Assembly (NCBI GenBank): GCA_020638995.1
Contig: JACKHM010000001.1
Location: forward strand, 496,001-560,000
DNA from: Planctomycetaceae bacterium
GTDB lineage: Bacteria; Planctomycetota; Planctomycetia; Pirellulales; Pirellulaceae
Direction: 5' to 3'
DNA length: 64,000 bases
Positions within the stretch are counted from its first letter, which is position 1, and each line of letters starts with the position of its first letter. Both the position numbers and the translations under genes were made by a program. The notes beneath the pieces were generated by a model. It was not told the origin of the DNA. It saw nothing but the letters and a program-made list of their open reading frames with translations, and searched no databases. Below, in pieces: positions 34,524-43,683 of this stretch.

Positions 34524-34937
34524 ATGTTTACCACATTCTTAACGGTTACCGTTGCTACGCTGGGGCTACTACTGAACGTCGATGATTCGTCGATCGGCAA
34601 GCAGAGCTGTTGCATCAAGCGATCTTACTGCTGCTCGATCAATGCGCGATGCTGCGGCAAGGAAGCCGCACTCGAACAAACAGCGCCCGCCGCCACGACC
34701 ATCGCCAGTGATGAATTGGCAAAACCGAGTTGCTGCATCAAGCACTCGTATTGCTGCACGGTCAAGCGAAGTTGCTGCCCAAAGACCGCGACCGTAAGTG
34801 ATGCCGAGATGGCAAGTACAGTTGTCATTTCCGACGAAGCGGTGCTTGGCAAGCAGCCATGCTGCATGAAGCGAGCCTACTGCTGCTCAGTGAAGAGGCC
34901 GTGCTGCGGAGCGGCGGCGGCCGAGATCGCCGGGTAA
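34524..34937 (+). CDS. triple-repeat Cys-rich protein, metallothionein-like
   Basis: The ATG after AAGGAT gives 137 residues. After a hydrophobic start (MFTTFLTVTVATLGLLLNV) come three copies of a 16-residue motif, CCIKRSYCCSINARCC, CCIKHSYCCTVKRSCC and CCMKRAYCCSVKRPCC, separated by Ala/Thr/Glu-rich linkers. Each repeat has six Cys in three CC pairs, 18 in total. The pattern CC-x-K-x2-YCC-x5-CC is suited to a Cu(I)-thiolate cluster, and the basic spacer residues are conserved. Location in the copper island supports metal storage. It is not a textbook metallothionein and no family is recognised. Confidence 0.7.
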   Translation: MFTTFLTVTVATLGLLLNVDDSSIGKQSCCIKRSYCCSINARCCGKEAALEQTAPAATTIASDELAKPSCCIKHSYCCTVKRSCCPKTATVSDAEMASTVVISDEAVLGKQPCCMKRAYCCSVKRPCCGAAAAEIAG

Positions 34938-35174
34938 CCAATCCCAGATTACCGGCAAAGTTTGGAAGAAACTCCCTACAGCCCCTGGTTGCAAATGTTG
35001 TCACCAGGGGCTTCGCGCATTCGTGCCCCTCGAACTGGAAATGGCATATTGGTAATCCATCGAAAGCAAGTGTCATTGGCGGAAACGCGGCCATCGCGTC
35101 GCCCTCCAGCTTGAATCGGCACCGTCGCGAATTGCAGGGCATTCGCAGAATGGTCTCTACCGTCATGTTCGAAC

Positions 35175-35492
35175 CTATTGCTGCTCCGCGTGAACGATCG
35201 CTAGATACTTGTCGGGGTCTTTGTTGACAGCTTTGACGCACCCCTGACAGCAAACCTTGATCGTCGCGCCCTTGACCGTGACGGGTATGGCTCCCCCCAT
35301 CGACTCGAGCGGTTCGCCGGTCACCGGACAGAGTTTTTGCCCAACGGCACCGGTAGCTGCAGCAACATGCTCGTGTTGAGTCGATGACAAACTGGAATGT
35401 GCAACCGCTCGATCGCGAGCACAGCCGCTTAGAAAGGAGATTGCCACTAAAGCAGTTAGCCAAGAAGGCATTGCGATTCCATTCGATATCAT
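35175..35492 (-). CDS. lipoprotein with one YHS-like module
   Basis: The product of about 105 residues has a lipoprotein signal (LTALVAISFLSGC) and one YHS-like metal-binding module: LCPVTGEPLESMGGAIPVTV...IKVCCQGCVKAVNKDP. Cysteines in CPV and CCQGC are the likely ligands. The start is uncertain: an ATG at 35471 gives a shorter signal peptide with better ribosome-site spacing. It would sit in the outer or cytoplasmic membrane and capture copper in the periplasm. It is read towards the Cys-rich genes and is preceded by a YHS-like two-module protein on the same strand. Confidence 0.75.
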   Translation of the reverse strand: MISNGIAMPSWLTALVAISFLSGCARDRAVAHSSLSSTQHEHVAAATGAVGQKLCPVTGEPLESMGGAIPVTVKGATIKVCCQGCVKAVNKDPDKYLAIVHAEQQ

Positions 35493-35665
35493 AGCCTCGT
35501 ATCCTTGAGGGCGTTGTGAGAGCACTTGGGAGTTATCTATAGAAACAGCCGAAACGGAACAAGCCCCACAGATCTGGCGCTCGTACCGTTCCGGCCTCTT
35601 ATTCGCGTGAAGCTATGACGTCGCAAGCCCGATGACCAGTCAAGTTCCGTTAACCAGTGGGGTGA

Positions 35666-36274
35666 TTAGTGCTGGTGGTCACCGTGATCATGCCCTGTGC
35701 CTTTACCGGCCTTTTTCAACTCTTCGACTTTGGCGAGCGTGGCGGCAGGATTGGCCTGCGCCTTGCCTGCGCAACCTTTGCAGCACAAGTAGACTGGCTT
35801 GCCGGCAAAGTCCATCTTAACGGGAACGCCCATCGAGCCCAGGAAGTTATTGCTGGCAATCGCGCAGTATTTCTGGGCTTCAGCGGCGGCTCGCTCTTTC
35901 GCCGGGAGTTTTGCCAGAGCGGCGGAAGCAACTTTCAGTTTTTCGGCCGTCTTCAGCGTCTCTTGTCCGCCTTTCGTCGCACCGCTGATGCATCCCTTAC
36001 AGCACACGAAGACCGGCTTGCCCGCAACCACCAGTTTGATTGGCGTGCCCATCGCGCCCAGTCGTTTGTATGTCATCATCGCGCAAAAGCGTTGGGCTTC
36101 CGCCTGCGGGCGATCGGCGGGCGACAAAGTCGCGAGCGTATCCGCAATTTTCTGTTCGGCCTTCATCGCCTCGTGATCGTGGCCCTCGTCCGCGAACACA
36201 AAACCGGTACTTAGGCCGCTAGCAATCATTCCGAGTGCGAGGGCCAACAACAAGTGAGGTCGTACGATCGTCAT
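35666..36274 (-). CDS. periplasmic protein with two YHS-like modules and His tail
   Basis: The 202-residue protein has a signal peptide (LLLALALGMIASGLSTGFVFA) and two tandem YHS-like modules: FCAMMTYKRLGAMGTPIKLV...VFVCCKGCI (about 62-96) and YCAIASNNFLGSMGVPVKMD...VYLCCKGCA (about 136-169). Each follows a helical segment of the SPADRPQAEAQ type. In both modules the usual CPV is changed to CA, so the first Cys remains. The C-terminus is a His/Asp tail (GHDHGDHQH), and HDHE follows the signal peptide. It is likely a periplasmic copper buffer. Confidence 0.8.
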   Translation of the reverse strand: MTIVRPHLLLALALGMIASGLSTGFVFADEGHDHEAMKAEQKIADTLATLSPADRPQAEAQRFCAMMTYKRLGAMGTPIKLVVAGKPVFVCCKGCISGATKGGQETLKTAEKLKVASAALAKLPAKERAAAEAQKYCAIASNNFLGSMGVPVKMDFAGKPVYLCCKGCAGKAQANPAATLAKVEELKKAGKGTGHDHGDHQH

Positions 36275-36650
36275 TCAAGCAATCCTTTCAAAACAGTGAA
36301 CTGGGTGCCGCTCGTTTGCCGCGTCAACAAGGCGGGGCACAATGCTCCGAACTAAAGACACACGAGCCACACACCGAACTAAACAGGTTCCGGTAATTGG
36401 CAAATTAGATGCAGTGTCAGTGGCCGTTCTTCACAGAATCTCGGATTTTTTTCCGAAATGCTTAGCTAGCGAACGTCGGCTTTGCATTGCGCCGCGAGTG
36501 TTGCCGTTCGATCGTTTCGCCACTTCGAGAGCCAGCAACGTCCGCTTTCGAAACGCGGCCAGCAAGATGCCGATGTGTGTTCGCTGAACTTTGGTATTAT
36601 ATTGTCACGCTGAAGTAGTTGCTGCTCATAACGCGGTCTGAGAAACAATT
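36275..36650. other. intergenic stretch between YHS protein and nuclease-like gene
   Basis: These 376 bases contain no convincing frame. They should hold divergent promoters for the YHS-like gene (leftward) and the nuclease-like gene (rightward). A small inverted repeat TCGGA-T(n)-TCCGA occurs near 36443-36458. The composition is more AT-rich than the surrounding genes, but nothing more is identifiable. Confidence 0.4.
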
Positions 36651-37943
36651 GTGGAAGCCGACTCCAAGCCATTTGACGCCCTTGTTCGGGACCTGATCGT
36701 TCGCTGGCGCGAAGACGCCGCTGGAACGTATCGAACTTGGTTTCTGTGGGAAGAGCGACTGAAAAACTTTCGCTCCATCCGGCGCGGGTTGTCTGTCGTG
36801 GTTGAGGAGATTGACAAACGCACGTTTGGAACCGCCTACCGCGAATCGTCGCTGGAGACGGTGGTCCATTCAATCGCCGAGCAGCGGCAGATGTTTCGCG
36901 GCGCTGACCATGCATTCTTGTGGAAACCCAAGCTGCGCATTCCCGACATCTATGAGAACGAAGCCCACCAAATCTCGTTTGGAAAGTTTCTCGACACTTG
37001 TGTATGTTGTTCCAACGGCGATGAGATTGTCGCCGCGATCCAGGCACTCGATGCACACAAGATCAAAGGCCTTGGCCCCGCTGCTGCGAATCTGCTGTAT
37101 TTCCTCCATCCCACTTTGGTCGTTCCCTCCAATACGGCAATTGTGAAAGGCTACAACGCTCTGACGGGGGCGAAAGTAAAGCTAGGCAGCTGGGAAGCTT
37201 ACTTGGCGATGCGCGAGGGCGTTCTACGACTCAACCAGCAATATCGAGCACTTCTTTCCAACGATCTCGGGGCCATCGCAGGATTGTTGTTCGAGATTGG
37301 TACGGAAAGGTACACGGCACCACCAAGGGACGACGACGAGAATGCCAAACAGGCATGGGAAGCAGATCTGCAAAAGGTGCGGGCCGAGAGCGCAGCGTCT
37401 CAGAAGAGGCGAGTTAAGGCGGACGAACTGGATCGCACGCACACCGATATTCAAGGTTGGCTGCGCGATCTCGGGATGGCGCTCGGCTTTGATGTGTGGA
37501 TTGCTTCCAACGACCAGACCCGATCGTATGGCGATGGAAAGCTGGGTGACCACTGCCTGACTCGATTGCCCGACTCTCTGACCAGCGAGCCTGGCGTCGA
37601 AGCCATTCGTTTGATCGACGTCTTATGGATTGAGCGAAATGGTAGCGGGGTGATCGCCGCGTTTGAAGTCGAGCACACGACATCGATATACTCGGGGATC
37701 GTGCGGATGTTGGATCTGGCGATGGGGACTTCCCAAACTGGACTTCATGGCCTGTTCCTGGTCGCACCCGACGATCGCGAACATGAAGTGCGTGCTCAAA
37801 TGCGGCGTCCCGCGTTCCAGCACATCGGCCAACGTGGCATTCGCTACTTGCCCTACAGTGAACTGGAGAAACACCGCGAGACCATTGCTCGTTTCGGCGA
37901 GGGAATGAAAGCGATGCTCGCCATCTCGCACCCGTTATCGTGA
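36651..37943 (+). CDS. restriction-endonuclease-like protein
   Basis: The 430-residue product begins with GTG. The middle contains a helix-hairpin-helix-like segment (HKIKGLGPAAANLLYFLHPTL, about 142-162). The C-terminal third looks like a nuclease core: IRLIDVLWIERNGSGVIAAFEVEHTTSIYSGIVRML supplies an Asp and an E-x-E on consecutive strands, as in PD-(D/E)XK variants. The sequence between (about 225-262) is charged. I do not recognise a named family but a DNA-binding nuclease is likely. It is unrelated to the metal genes around it, and its end overlaps the broken end of a YHS-protein pseudogene, which suggests an insertion. Confidence 0.6.
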   Translation: MEADSKPFDALVRDLIVRWREDAAGTYRTWFLWEERLKNFRSIRRGLSVVVEEIDKRTFGTAYRESSLETVVHSIAEQRQMFRGADHAFLWKPKLRIPDIYENEAHQISFGKFLDTCVCCSNGDEIVAAIQALDAHKIKGLGPAAANLLYFLHPTLVVPSNTAIVKGYNALTGAKVKLGSWEAYLAMREGVLRLNQQYRALLSNDLGAIAGLLFEIGTERYTAPPRDDDENAKQAWEADLQKVRAESAASQKRRVKADELDRTHTDIQGWLRDLGMALGFDVWIASNDQTRSYGDGKLGDHCLTRLPDSLTSEPGVEAIRLIDVLWIERNGSGVIAAFEVEHTTSIYSGIVRMLDLAMGTSQTGLHGLFLVAPDDREHEVRAQMRRPAFQHIGQRGIRYLPYSELEKHRETIARFGEGMKAMLAISHPLS

Positions 37944-38344
37944 GCAAAACAAAAACTCTTCACGCCCGCCAACGCGGACTTTGAGCGGTGTGCCATCCAT
38001 GCCCAGCACGTCGCCGGTCACCGGTCACCGGACAAATGCGGTGCAAAATAGCCGCTTGCCAATCACGAGGTGTCAGCTCTCGTAACCATTCCAAAATGGC
38101 CGGCGCTGGCTCTGGAAACGTGCGTTGTTGTTTCAACGTTGGCGGGAGGTCGGTCGGAACCAGCGGTTGTGATTCGAATGTGCGATCGGTCGGTGGCGCG
38201 TCACGCCTTGGAACTAGCGGATTCGGGACTAGGTTGCCTGCCTTAGCACAGTCGCATTGAATTCCCGAAAACCGCCGCGTTGCTTGCGGCGATCACCGCC
38301 GCAGCAACGAATGCCGCCGTCACAATTGATCGAATTCCAAGCAT
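37935..38344 (-). pseudogene. broken exported YHS-like protein gene
   Basis: From ATG 38344, preceded by GGAG, the frame encodes a signal peptide (MLGIRSIVTAAFVAAAVIAA, then SNAAVFG). It then shifts near 38255 to GIQCDCAKAGNLVPNPLVP and a long linker ending AILEWLRELTPRDWQAAIL and HRICPVTG. A 7-bp tandem duplication (CCGGTCA twice, 38014-38027) causes a second shift. Removing one copy restores CPVTGDVLGMDGTPLKVRV and then GGREEFLFCS, a typical YHS-like module, before a TAA at 37935 ends it early. The CCxGC end is missing, next to the inserted nuclease-like gene. Confidence 0.7.
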
Positions 38345-38444
38345 GTTCGTGACTCCGTTCAAAGATTCCTTGATATGTTCCGAGTCGGGGGAAAATGCCC
38401 CCTCCGGTATGTGGCGCGAAGGGGAGCTCGTGGCAAGCGGTCGT

Positions 38445-38834
38445 TTAGTGGTGCAGCCAGAGCGATCCGACTGGAGTACGGACGCTGATACCATGATTGC
38501 CATAGTTGCTGCCGTAGTGGCTGCGGGAGTAGCCGCCTGAATACCCGCTGTAAACTCGCCCATACGTTCCGTAGTCATGAGCCGCATGATGTTGGGCTTG
38601 AGCATGCCGGGCTTGATGATTCAGGTTCGCATGTAGAGCGGCGTGTTGATACCCCGTTTGCGGATAGTGATGAGCAGTGTGGTGGATGACGTTGCGGTGT
38701 TGAGCTTGGTGGGCCAGATTTGCGTGATCGTAGGCATGCCTACCACCGTACCCATAGCCATCAGCCGCCTGAAGCGAACCGGCCAACGTGGCAACCATGG
38801 CGACAGCGGCGAATGTTAATGCGAAGCGTTTCAT
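38445..38834 (-). CDS. His-rich exported protein
   Basis: The 129-residue protein has a clear signal peptide (FALTFAAVAMVATLAGSLQA) and a mature part very rich in His, Tyr, Gly and Ala (for example HRNVIHHTAHHY, NHQARHAQAQHHAAHDYG). Many His residues suggest binding of Cu2+, Zn2+ or Ni2+ in the periplasm. No Cys is present, in contrast to most neighbours. It would be a low-affinity buffer, and its synthesis would fit co-regulation with the metal genes. Confidence 0.7.
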   Translation of the reverse strand: MKRFALTFAAVAMVATLAGSLQAADGYGYGGRHAYDHANLAHQAQHRNVIHHTAHHYPQTGYQHAALHANLNHQARHAQAQHHAAHDYGTYGRVYSGYSGGYSRSHYGSNYGNHGISVRTPVGSLWLHH

Positions 38835-39337
38835 GACAGTTTCCTTTAAGGACAGGGAGGAGTCGTTCTTCAGTGCATCTCATGGAAACGCAGTTGTCGT
38901 GCCAAACACGCTACAGAAAGGCGCAGCCTCCCATTGCAGCGGTGTTTACCGGCGAGTGACGTGATCGAAGTGACTTGCAGACTTTACAACCTGTCATCAG
39001 ATCGACATCAACCACGATCAATCTGATACAAGCGCACGATCTCCTCGGTGATGGTCCAGGCAGGGTGCGAATGCGCCAGCAGAACCAACGAACAGTTTTT
39101 GTCCAATAAGTCGAGAAGAACGGGAAGGGCCCGAGTATCTAAATCAGCACGGACGCTTACGACTTCAAGGAGGATTCGATCGTGCGTGCTAGAACAGTTG
39201 CTCTAACCTTCCAGGCTTTGCAGCTTGCCAAGGTTGTTTGGATTCTCTGGAATGTTCGGCCGATACTCCAATTAGGCCGCCCCGACTCCACGCCAAATTT
39301 TCCCACCGCCCGACGCGAGAGGAAGGACTCTCTCTCA
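38835..39337. other. non-coding region upstream of the TolC-like gene
   Basis: No complete gene is visible. A strong AAGGAGG site at about 39166-39172 precedes GTG 39182, whose frame runs without a stop into the TolC-like gene. However, it would place 52 residues in front of the lipobox, so it may be a remnant or an alternative start. On the minus strand a 57-codon open stretch (39008-39180) reads plausibly (RILLEVVSVRADLD...LVLLAHSHPAWTITEEIV) but has no start and a stop upstream; I treat it as a possible gene remnant. Confidence 0.35.
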
Positions 39338-40774
39338 ATGCTCACTCGTGAAATACGTGCAACACTCATTGCGAGTCTTGGACTCTTCCTGTTGTGCGCC
39401 GGTTGCCGCGCACCGCACGCGATCCGCGATCCTGAATATTACGAACTCGATTATGCGGTCTCTCAGGCATGGAACGACCCTAATCCCGTCGAAGCCGCAG
39501 TAAGTCCGAGCTACGCCGAGTTGGCCGGCCCGCATCCGGTTGAAGATTACATTCAATTCAGCCTGGCCCAGAATCCGCAGATTCAGGCGGCTCGACTGCG
39601 ACTCGAATCGGCCGCCAATCGCGTTCCGCAAGCGGCCAGCCTTCAAGACCCCATGTTCGGCGTGACGGCGTATGCAGCGCCGGTGCAAACGGCTGCTGGC
39701 CAACAAGAGGTCTCTGTGACGGCGAGCCAGAAACTTCCGTGGTTCGGAAAACTGGCAACACAGGCAGACGTTGCGGAGCAAGAGGTTCAGGCCGCCCGCG
39801 CGCAGCTTGCTGCCGCCGAACTAGAGGTCGTCGAGAAGGTCAAGCGCGGCTACTATCAGCTCTACTTCGTGGAGCAAGCGATTCGCATCACAGAGGAGAA
39901 CAAGAAGCAGTTGCAGCTTATCGAGACGATTGTCGACCGGCGTTACCGCGTAGAACGCAAAGTCAATCAACAGGATGTGTTACGAGTTCAGGTCGAAGTC
40001 GCTCGACTGGACACTGAGTTGGTCCAATTACGCCAACAACTGGACAGTGCCCAAGCTCGTCTCGCTCGACAGTTGCACCTCTCGCCAGAAACACCGGTTC
40101 GCACCCTCGAGGCGTTGCCGATGGCACAGATTCCTCGCGATATCGAAGGACTCTATCGGCGGGCAATCGCGTCGCGTCCTGAGCTTCATGCTGCTTTGGC
40201 AACCATCGAGCGTGATCGACGTGCTTCAGATTTGGCGAGACTGAATTACTTTCCCGACGTGACGTTGGGAATGACTTGGATCGATACGTCGTCGGCCGGC
40301 ATCAGCCCCATCGCTAACGGCAACGATTCGTTCTTACTCGGCGCAACGGTCAATCTACCCATTTACAAGACGCGACTCGAAGCGGGCGTCCGCGAAGCGG
40401 AAACTCGCGCCGTGGCGAGTGCTCGCCAGTACGATTCATTAAAAGACGCGACCATGGAAGACGTCAAAGATCTTTTCGCCCAAGCCACCAGCCAGGAGGA
40501 GCTGTTACAGCTCTTTAGGGAGGACATCATCCCGAAAGCGGAACAAACACTCGATCAGTCCATCGGTGCCTATCCAGTGGGCGAGGTCGATATTCTTCAG
40601 TTGGTCGACAATTGGCGTCAACTGCTTCGGTTCTACATCAACGAGAAGCAACTGGAAGCTCAACTTCGCCAATCCTTGGCATCGCTTGCACGAGTCGTTG
40701 GCAGCTACGAGGTCAACAATCCGCCTGGCTTGGAACGACTGCCGGTCCCGCCCATCGCCCCGCCGAACAATTAG
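39338..40774 (+). CDS. TolC-family outer-membrane efflux lipoprotein (CusC/CzcC-like)
   Basis: With ATG 39338 (preceded by GAGGAAGGA) the product has 478 residues and a lipoprotein signal (ATLIASLGLFLLCAGC). Two repeats of the outer-membrane efflux protein domain follow, with long alpha-helical coiled hairpins (KLATQADVAEQEVQAARAQL...; LEAGVREAETRAVASARQY...) and strands between. It forms the outer-membrane channel of the RND pump whose adaptor and transporter are encoded further right (45638 and 47890). Six small metal-protein genes lie between them. A longer N-terminal frame from GTG 39182 is unlikely to be the functional start because it would hide the lipobox. Confidence 0.88.
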   Translation: MLTREIRATLIASLGLFLLCAGCRAPHAIRDPEYYELDYAVSQAWNDPNPVEAAVSPSYAELAGPHPVEDYIQFSLAQNPQIQAARLRLESAANRVPQAASLQDPMFGVTAYAAPVQTAAGQQEVSVTASQKLPWFGKLATQADVAEQEVQAARAQLAAAELEVVEKVKRGYYQLYFVEQAIRITEENKKQLQLIETIVDRRYRVERKVNQQDVLRVQVEVARLDTELVQLRQQLDSAQARLARQLHLSPETPVRTLEALPMAQIPRDIEGLYRRAIASRPELHAALATIERDRRASDLARLNYFPDVTLGMTWIDTSSAGISPIANGNDSFLLGATVNLPIYKTRLEAGVREAETRAVASARQYDSLKDATMEDVKDLFAQATSQEELLQLFREDIIPKAEQTLDQSIGAYPVGEVDILQLVDNWRQLLRFYINEKQLEAQLRQSLASLARVVGSYEVNNPPGLERLPVPPIAPPNN

Positions 40775-40821
40775 TACCAAGACAGTTCACCCCGCCGTCC
40801 CAGTCCCACAAGAAAACTACG

Positions 40822-41076
40822 ATGAACCTCAAAAAACACCTAGCAAGGTATATTTGCTGTTTGATGCTAGCTGCAACGGTCGGCTGCGCGGCCGCCTATC
40901 ACGCCTATCCTTGTGGGAATGTTCCGTGTGGATACTGCCCGCCGCCACCGCTGCCCTACGCGGCTTTCGATGCCTGTCCGACTCCCATGGCTGCTGACTA
41001 CATGAGTGGAAAGAAGGCCGACCTACACGGCTCTGATCTGGAGTATCCGGCGGTTCCCGATGTCATCGCCGAGTGA
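40822..41076 (+). CDS. small Cys/Pro-rich lipoprotein
   Basis: The 84-residue product has a signal peptide ending in the lipobox ATVGC (YICCLMLAATVGC) and a short Cys/Pro-rich segment (AYPCGNVPCGYCPPPPLPYAAFDACP). It lies 47 bases after the TolC-like gene in the same direction and is probably co-transcribed. The CGNVPCGYC pattern could bind a metal ion. Family not recognised. Confidence 0.6.
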   Translation: MNLKKHLARYICCLMLAATVGCAAAYHAYPCGNVPCGYCPPPPLPYAAFDACPTPMAADYMSGKKADLHGSDLEYPAVPDVIAE

Positions 41077-41270
41077 GACGGAAGCACACCGGAGTTAATC
41101 GAAGAGTGCCGAGAAACCTCGCATGGCAGCGGAACTTTCCGCGGATGCCAATCGCTTTGAACTGCACTTGACCGTCACGGACTGTCGCAAGAGAATCCCG
41201 CGTCTCATCTTTCGCGAAATTCGCCGCCATTTCACTCAAGTCTCAATTCGGTGATTCCGATAACGTGCTA

Positions 41271-41876
41271 ATGACCGCACACAATGTGCCCATGTCGAAA
41301 GCCACGGACGGTTTATCAATGCTTGTAGCAGCATCCAATCCGATCATCGCTCGCCTAACTGCTTGGCTTGCTGTGGTGATGTTGCTAGGCCAATCCATGC
41401 CTGCGGCAAGTTGTGGTTGTAGCTCGGACGTCAACACGACGAGCCGTTGCTGTAGCTCGATGGATGGACAGGCAGAACGAAGCTGCTGTTCGTCCATAAC
41501 CAAGCAGGTCACCGACGTGGCGACTCAAGATTCATCTTCGTGCTGTCAGGCAAATCGTCGTCACGACTCAACCTCGACCGCCTCAAGTTGCTGTGGTCGC
41601 AAAACAGACTCCAGCCAGCTCGCCACAGGCAAGTCGTGCTGCTGCGGAGCGAACTGTCGTTGCGGCATGTCCGAGAGTTCAACGCCGTCGGTTCCAACAC
41701 CCGCGCCGGTCGAAGACACGAGTTCGGACCGCGTCGAGTTGGTGGAAGCCGCACCCGGCGTCAACCTTATGGTGGAAACCCACGCCTCCTCGCTTCTTCG
41801 CGAGTGGCCTGCCGGACAACTCGCTCCGGCCACGGCTCTTGATCGCTGCATCGTGCTGTCACGCTTCACGTGTTGA
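41271..41876 (+). CDS. Cys-rich exported protein, metal-binding candidate
   Basis: With ATG 41271 the product has 201 residues; GTG 41265 or ATG 41292 are alternatives and no ribosome site decides. A hydrophobic segment (LTAWLAVVMLLGQSMPAASC) is followed by a Ser/Thr-rich region dotted with Cys pairs: CGCSSD, RCCSSM, RSCCSS, SSCCQA, SSCCGR, KSCCCGANCRCG. The C-terminal third is Cys-poor (about 150-195) and ends IVLSRFTC. The layout resembles the proteins at 34020 and 45047. It is probably a periplasmic copper-binding protein. Confidence 0.6.
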   Translation: MTAHNVPMSKATDGLSMLVAASNPIIARLTAWLAVVMLLGQSMPAASCGCSSDVNTTSRCCSSMDGQAERSCCSSITKQVTDVATQDSSSCCQANRRHDSTSTASSCCGRKTDSSQLATGKSCCCGANCRCGMSESSTPSVPTPAPVEDTSSDRVELVEAAPGVNLMVETHASSLLREWPAGQLAPATALDRCIVLSRFTC

Positions 41877-42059
41877 TCGCACTCTCTTCGGGAAGTCTTG
41901 CGCGCGTCAAGTAACTGCGTGTGATCGACCCCGAATCTTCTGCCCAAGCGTAGCGCTGACCTTTGATCTTTCTTTGCAGCGCTAATCTGTTTTCTCAACG
42001 AATCGACAACGCCAGTTCAGTTCAACACGCAAAGGCTGACGGCACAGAGAGGGCGTCCC

Positions 42060-43616
42060 ATGGGGTATTGCGCGAGAGAAGTACGAACAGCAACGTTGCA
42101 TCCGTCAATCATCCGTTTTTTGGGGCTGGTGTTCATTACCCTTGCCTTGCTATCGCCGACAGAGGTGTGGGCTCACGGCGCTGGGGGCCATGGCAGCCCC
42201 AATACCAAGAGCGCCCCCAAACAGACAACAGGTCAACCGAGTCAACCTCATCGCGAGGTGATCACGACCAATCTTGCTGACCGCCCGATGCAACCTCCTC
42301 ACGGCGGGCAAATCACCGCCACAAAGCACCACTACTTTGAAGTGGTCTACACGCCGAGCGATACGAGGCTCTACGTCTACAACGCGTCGCAACGTGGAAT
42401 CAACGCTCGTTTCATCAAAGGCGAAGTGTTCCTGACCGTGCATAGCAGCGGACAGTCGCTTCGCTTTCCGCTGGAGGTCGTGGCCCAGCCTGCCTATTCC
42501 GGAGACCTGGGCTATCTCGCGGCGAAAGTTGATGTCAGCCAGGTGCGAGACGGCGACATGGCCGTCCGGTTTGATCTGAAAAAACTCCTGCCGGAAGAAC
42601 CTGAAGCCAGCTTTGAGCAAGCGTTCTTCCTCACGCGTCCGCCCATGCCGGTCACCTTGGCAGGCCTGTCCGCTGCCGATCGGCAGCCGGTGGCGCAACA
42701 AGGAATCTGTCCGGTTACCGAGACACCTCTGGGTGATCACGGCGATCCGATCAAGCTCGTATTGAATAACCAACCCGTGTATGTCTGCTGCGAAGGATGT
42801 ATCCAACGAGTACAAAATGACCCGCACGGATACGTGCAAAAGACTGCTCACATCCTGCAGGCCAATTTCTTCGCGAACAACGTCCCCGGGAACGCCCGTG
42901 CCGTACAGCAAGTCTCGCAGCGTCCCGCCGTATCTGTGACCACTGCCACGGCTGCTGACGTACCGGCCATTCGCGCCCAGGGCGTGTGTCCCGTGATAGA
43001 CGAACCGCTGGGAGAAATGGGTGCGCCGATCAAGGTAACCGTCAACGGACGGGCCATGTTTGTCTGCTGCCAAGGTTGTGTCAGCGAAGTCGTTGAGAAC
43101 TTTGAAGCGAATGCCCAGAAGCTCGCCGCGCGACGGCCAGCGAATCTACTGCCAGCGGCCAATCATGATACACACAATCATGCCGGTCACGATCATGCGG
43201 CCCACAATCATGCACCGGAGCCGGCTCGTCAGCCACCCGCGCTTTCGCCACCGCCAGCGTATGCTGGCAACGCGATTCAACCAACTGCTCCGACCGTTGT
43301 CGTTGCCGACACGACGGCAGCGGACGCAGCGGCGATTCGAGCTCAAGGTAACTGCCCCGTCATGAAACAACCGTTGGGCGCTCACGGCAGTCCCGTGAAG
43401 TTGCTAATCGACGGGCGGCCGCTGTTCGTTTGCTGCAAGGGATGCATCTCGAAGGTAAAGAAAGATCCTCTGTCATACGTCTCGCAGACGGTTCACAAGC
43501 AACCTTCGAATCGCGACGCGCGGCAAGACACCTGGTTTTACGAAAGACCTGCGCCGAGCGGTAGCGAAGCGGGAGGCTCGTGCTGCAGTTCAGGGAAAAG
43601 TGCGAGTTGTCACTAG
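42060..43616 (+). CDS. exported protein with three YHS-like modules
   Basis: The 518-residue product has a signal peptide/hydrophobic start (about 16-38) and an N-terminal beta domain (about 80-195, HGGQITATKHHYFEVVYTP...) of a kind often found beside copper pumps. Three YHS-like modules follow at about 217-247 (CPVTETPLGDHGDPIKL...VYVCCEGC), 310-340 (CPVIDEPLGEMGAPIKV...MFVCCQGC) and 432-462 (CPVMKQPLGAHGSPVKL...LFVCCKGC). A His-rich linker (NHDTHNHAGHDHAAHNHA) lies between modules two and three, and the protein ends with SCCSSGKSASCH. It likely holds copper in the periplasm or delivers it to the pump. Confidence 0.8.
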   Translation: MGYCAREVRTATLHPSIIRFLGLVFITLALLSPTEVWAHGAGGHGSPNTKSAPKQTTGQPSQPHREVITTNLADRPMQPPHGGQITATKHHYFEVVYTPSDTRLYVYNASQRGINARFIKGEVFLTVHSSGQSLRFPLEVVAQPAYSGDLGYLAAKVDVSQVRDGDMAVRFDLKKLLPEEPEASFEQAFFLTRPPMPVTLAGLSAADRQPVAQQGICPVTETPLGDHGDPIKLVLNNQPVYVCCEGCIQRVQNDPHGYVQKTAHILQANFFANNVPGNARAVQQVSQRPAVSVTTATAADVPAIRAQGVCPVIDEPLGEMGAPIKVTVNGRAMFVCCQGCVSEVVENFEANAQKLAARRPANLLPAANHDTHNHAGHDHAAHNHAPEPARQPPALSPPPAYAGNAIQPTAPTVVVADTTAADAAAIRAQGNCPVMKQPLGAHGSPVKLLIDGRPLFVCCKGCISKVKKDPLSYVSQTVHKQPSNRDARQDTWFYERPAPSGSEAGGSCCSSGKSASCH

Positions 43617-43683
43617 CTCACAATCGTACCGAAGACTTTTGTAAAAGGAACACGAATCAGAAGTCGGTCTTGAGGTCAGTGTC

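Noticed and set aside
38243..38605. 120-codon minus-strand open frame
   Set aside because: Its first 87 codons overlap the His-rich gene and lack similarity to anything; only the signal-peptide part from 38344 is likely real, as the start of the YHS pseudogene.
39008..39180. 57-codon minus-strand coding-like stretch
   Set aside because: It has plausible protein composition but no start codon, a stop just upstream and no ribosome site; kept only as a remark under the non-coding region.
39182..39337. N-terminal extension of the TolC-like protein from GTG 39182
   Set aside because: The ribosome site is excellent, but the extension would precede the lipoprotein signal and block lipidation; a second ribosome site fits ATG 39338.
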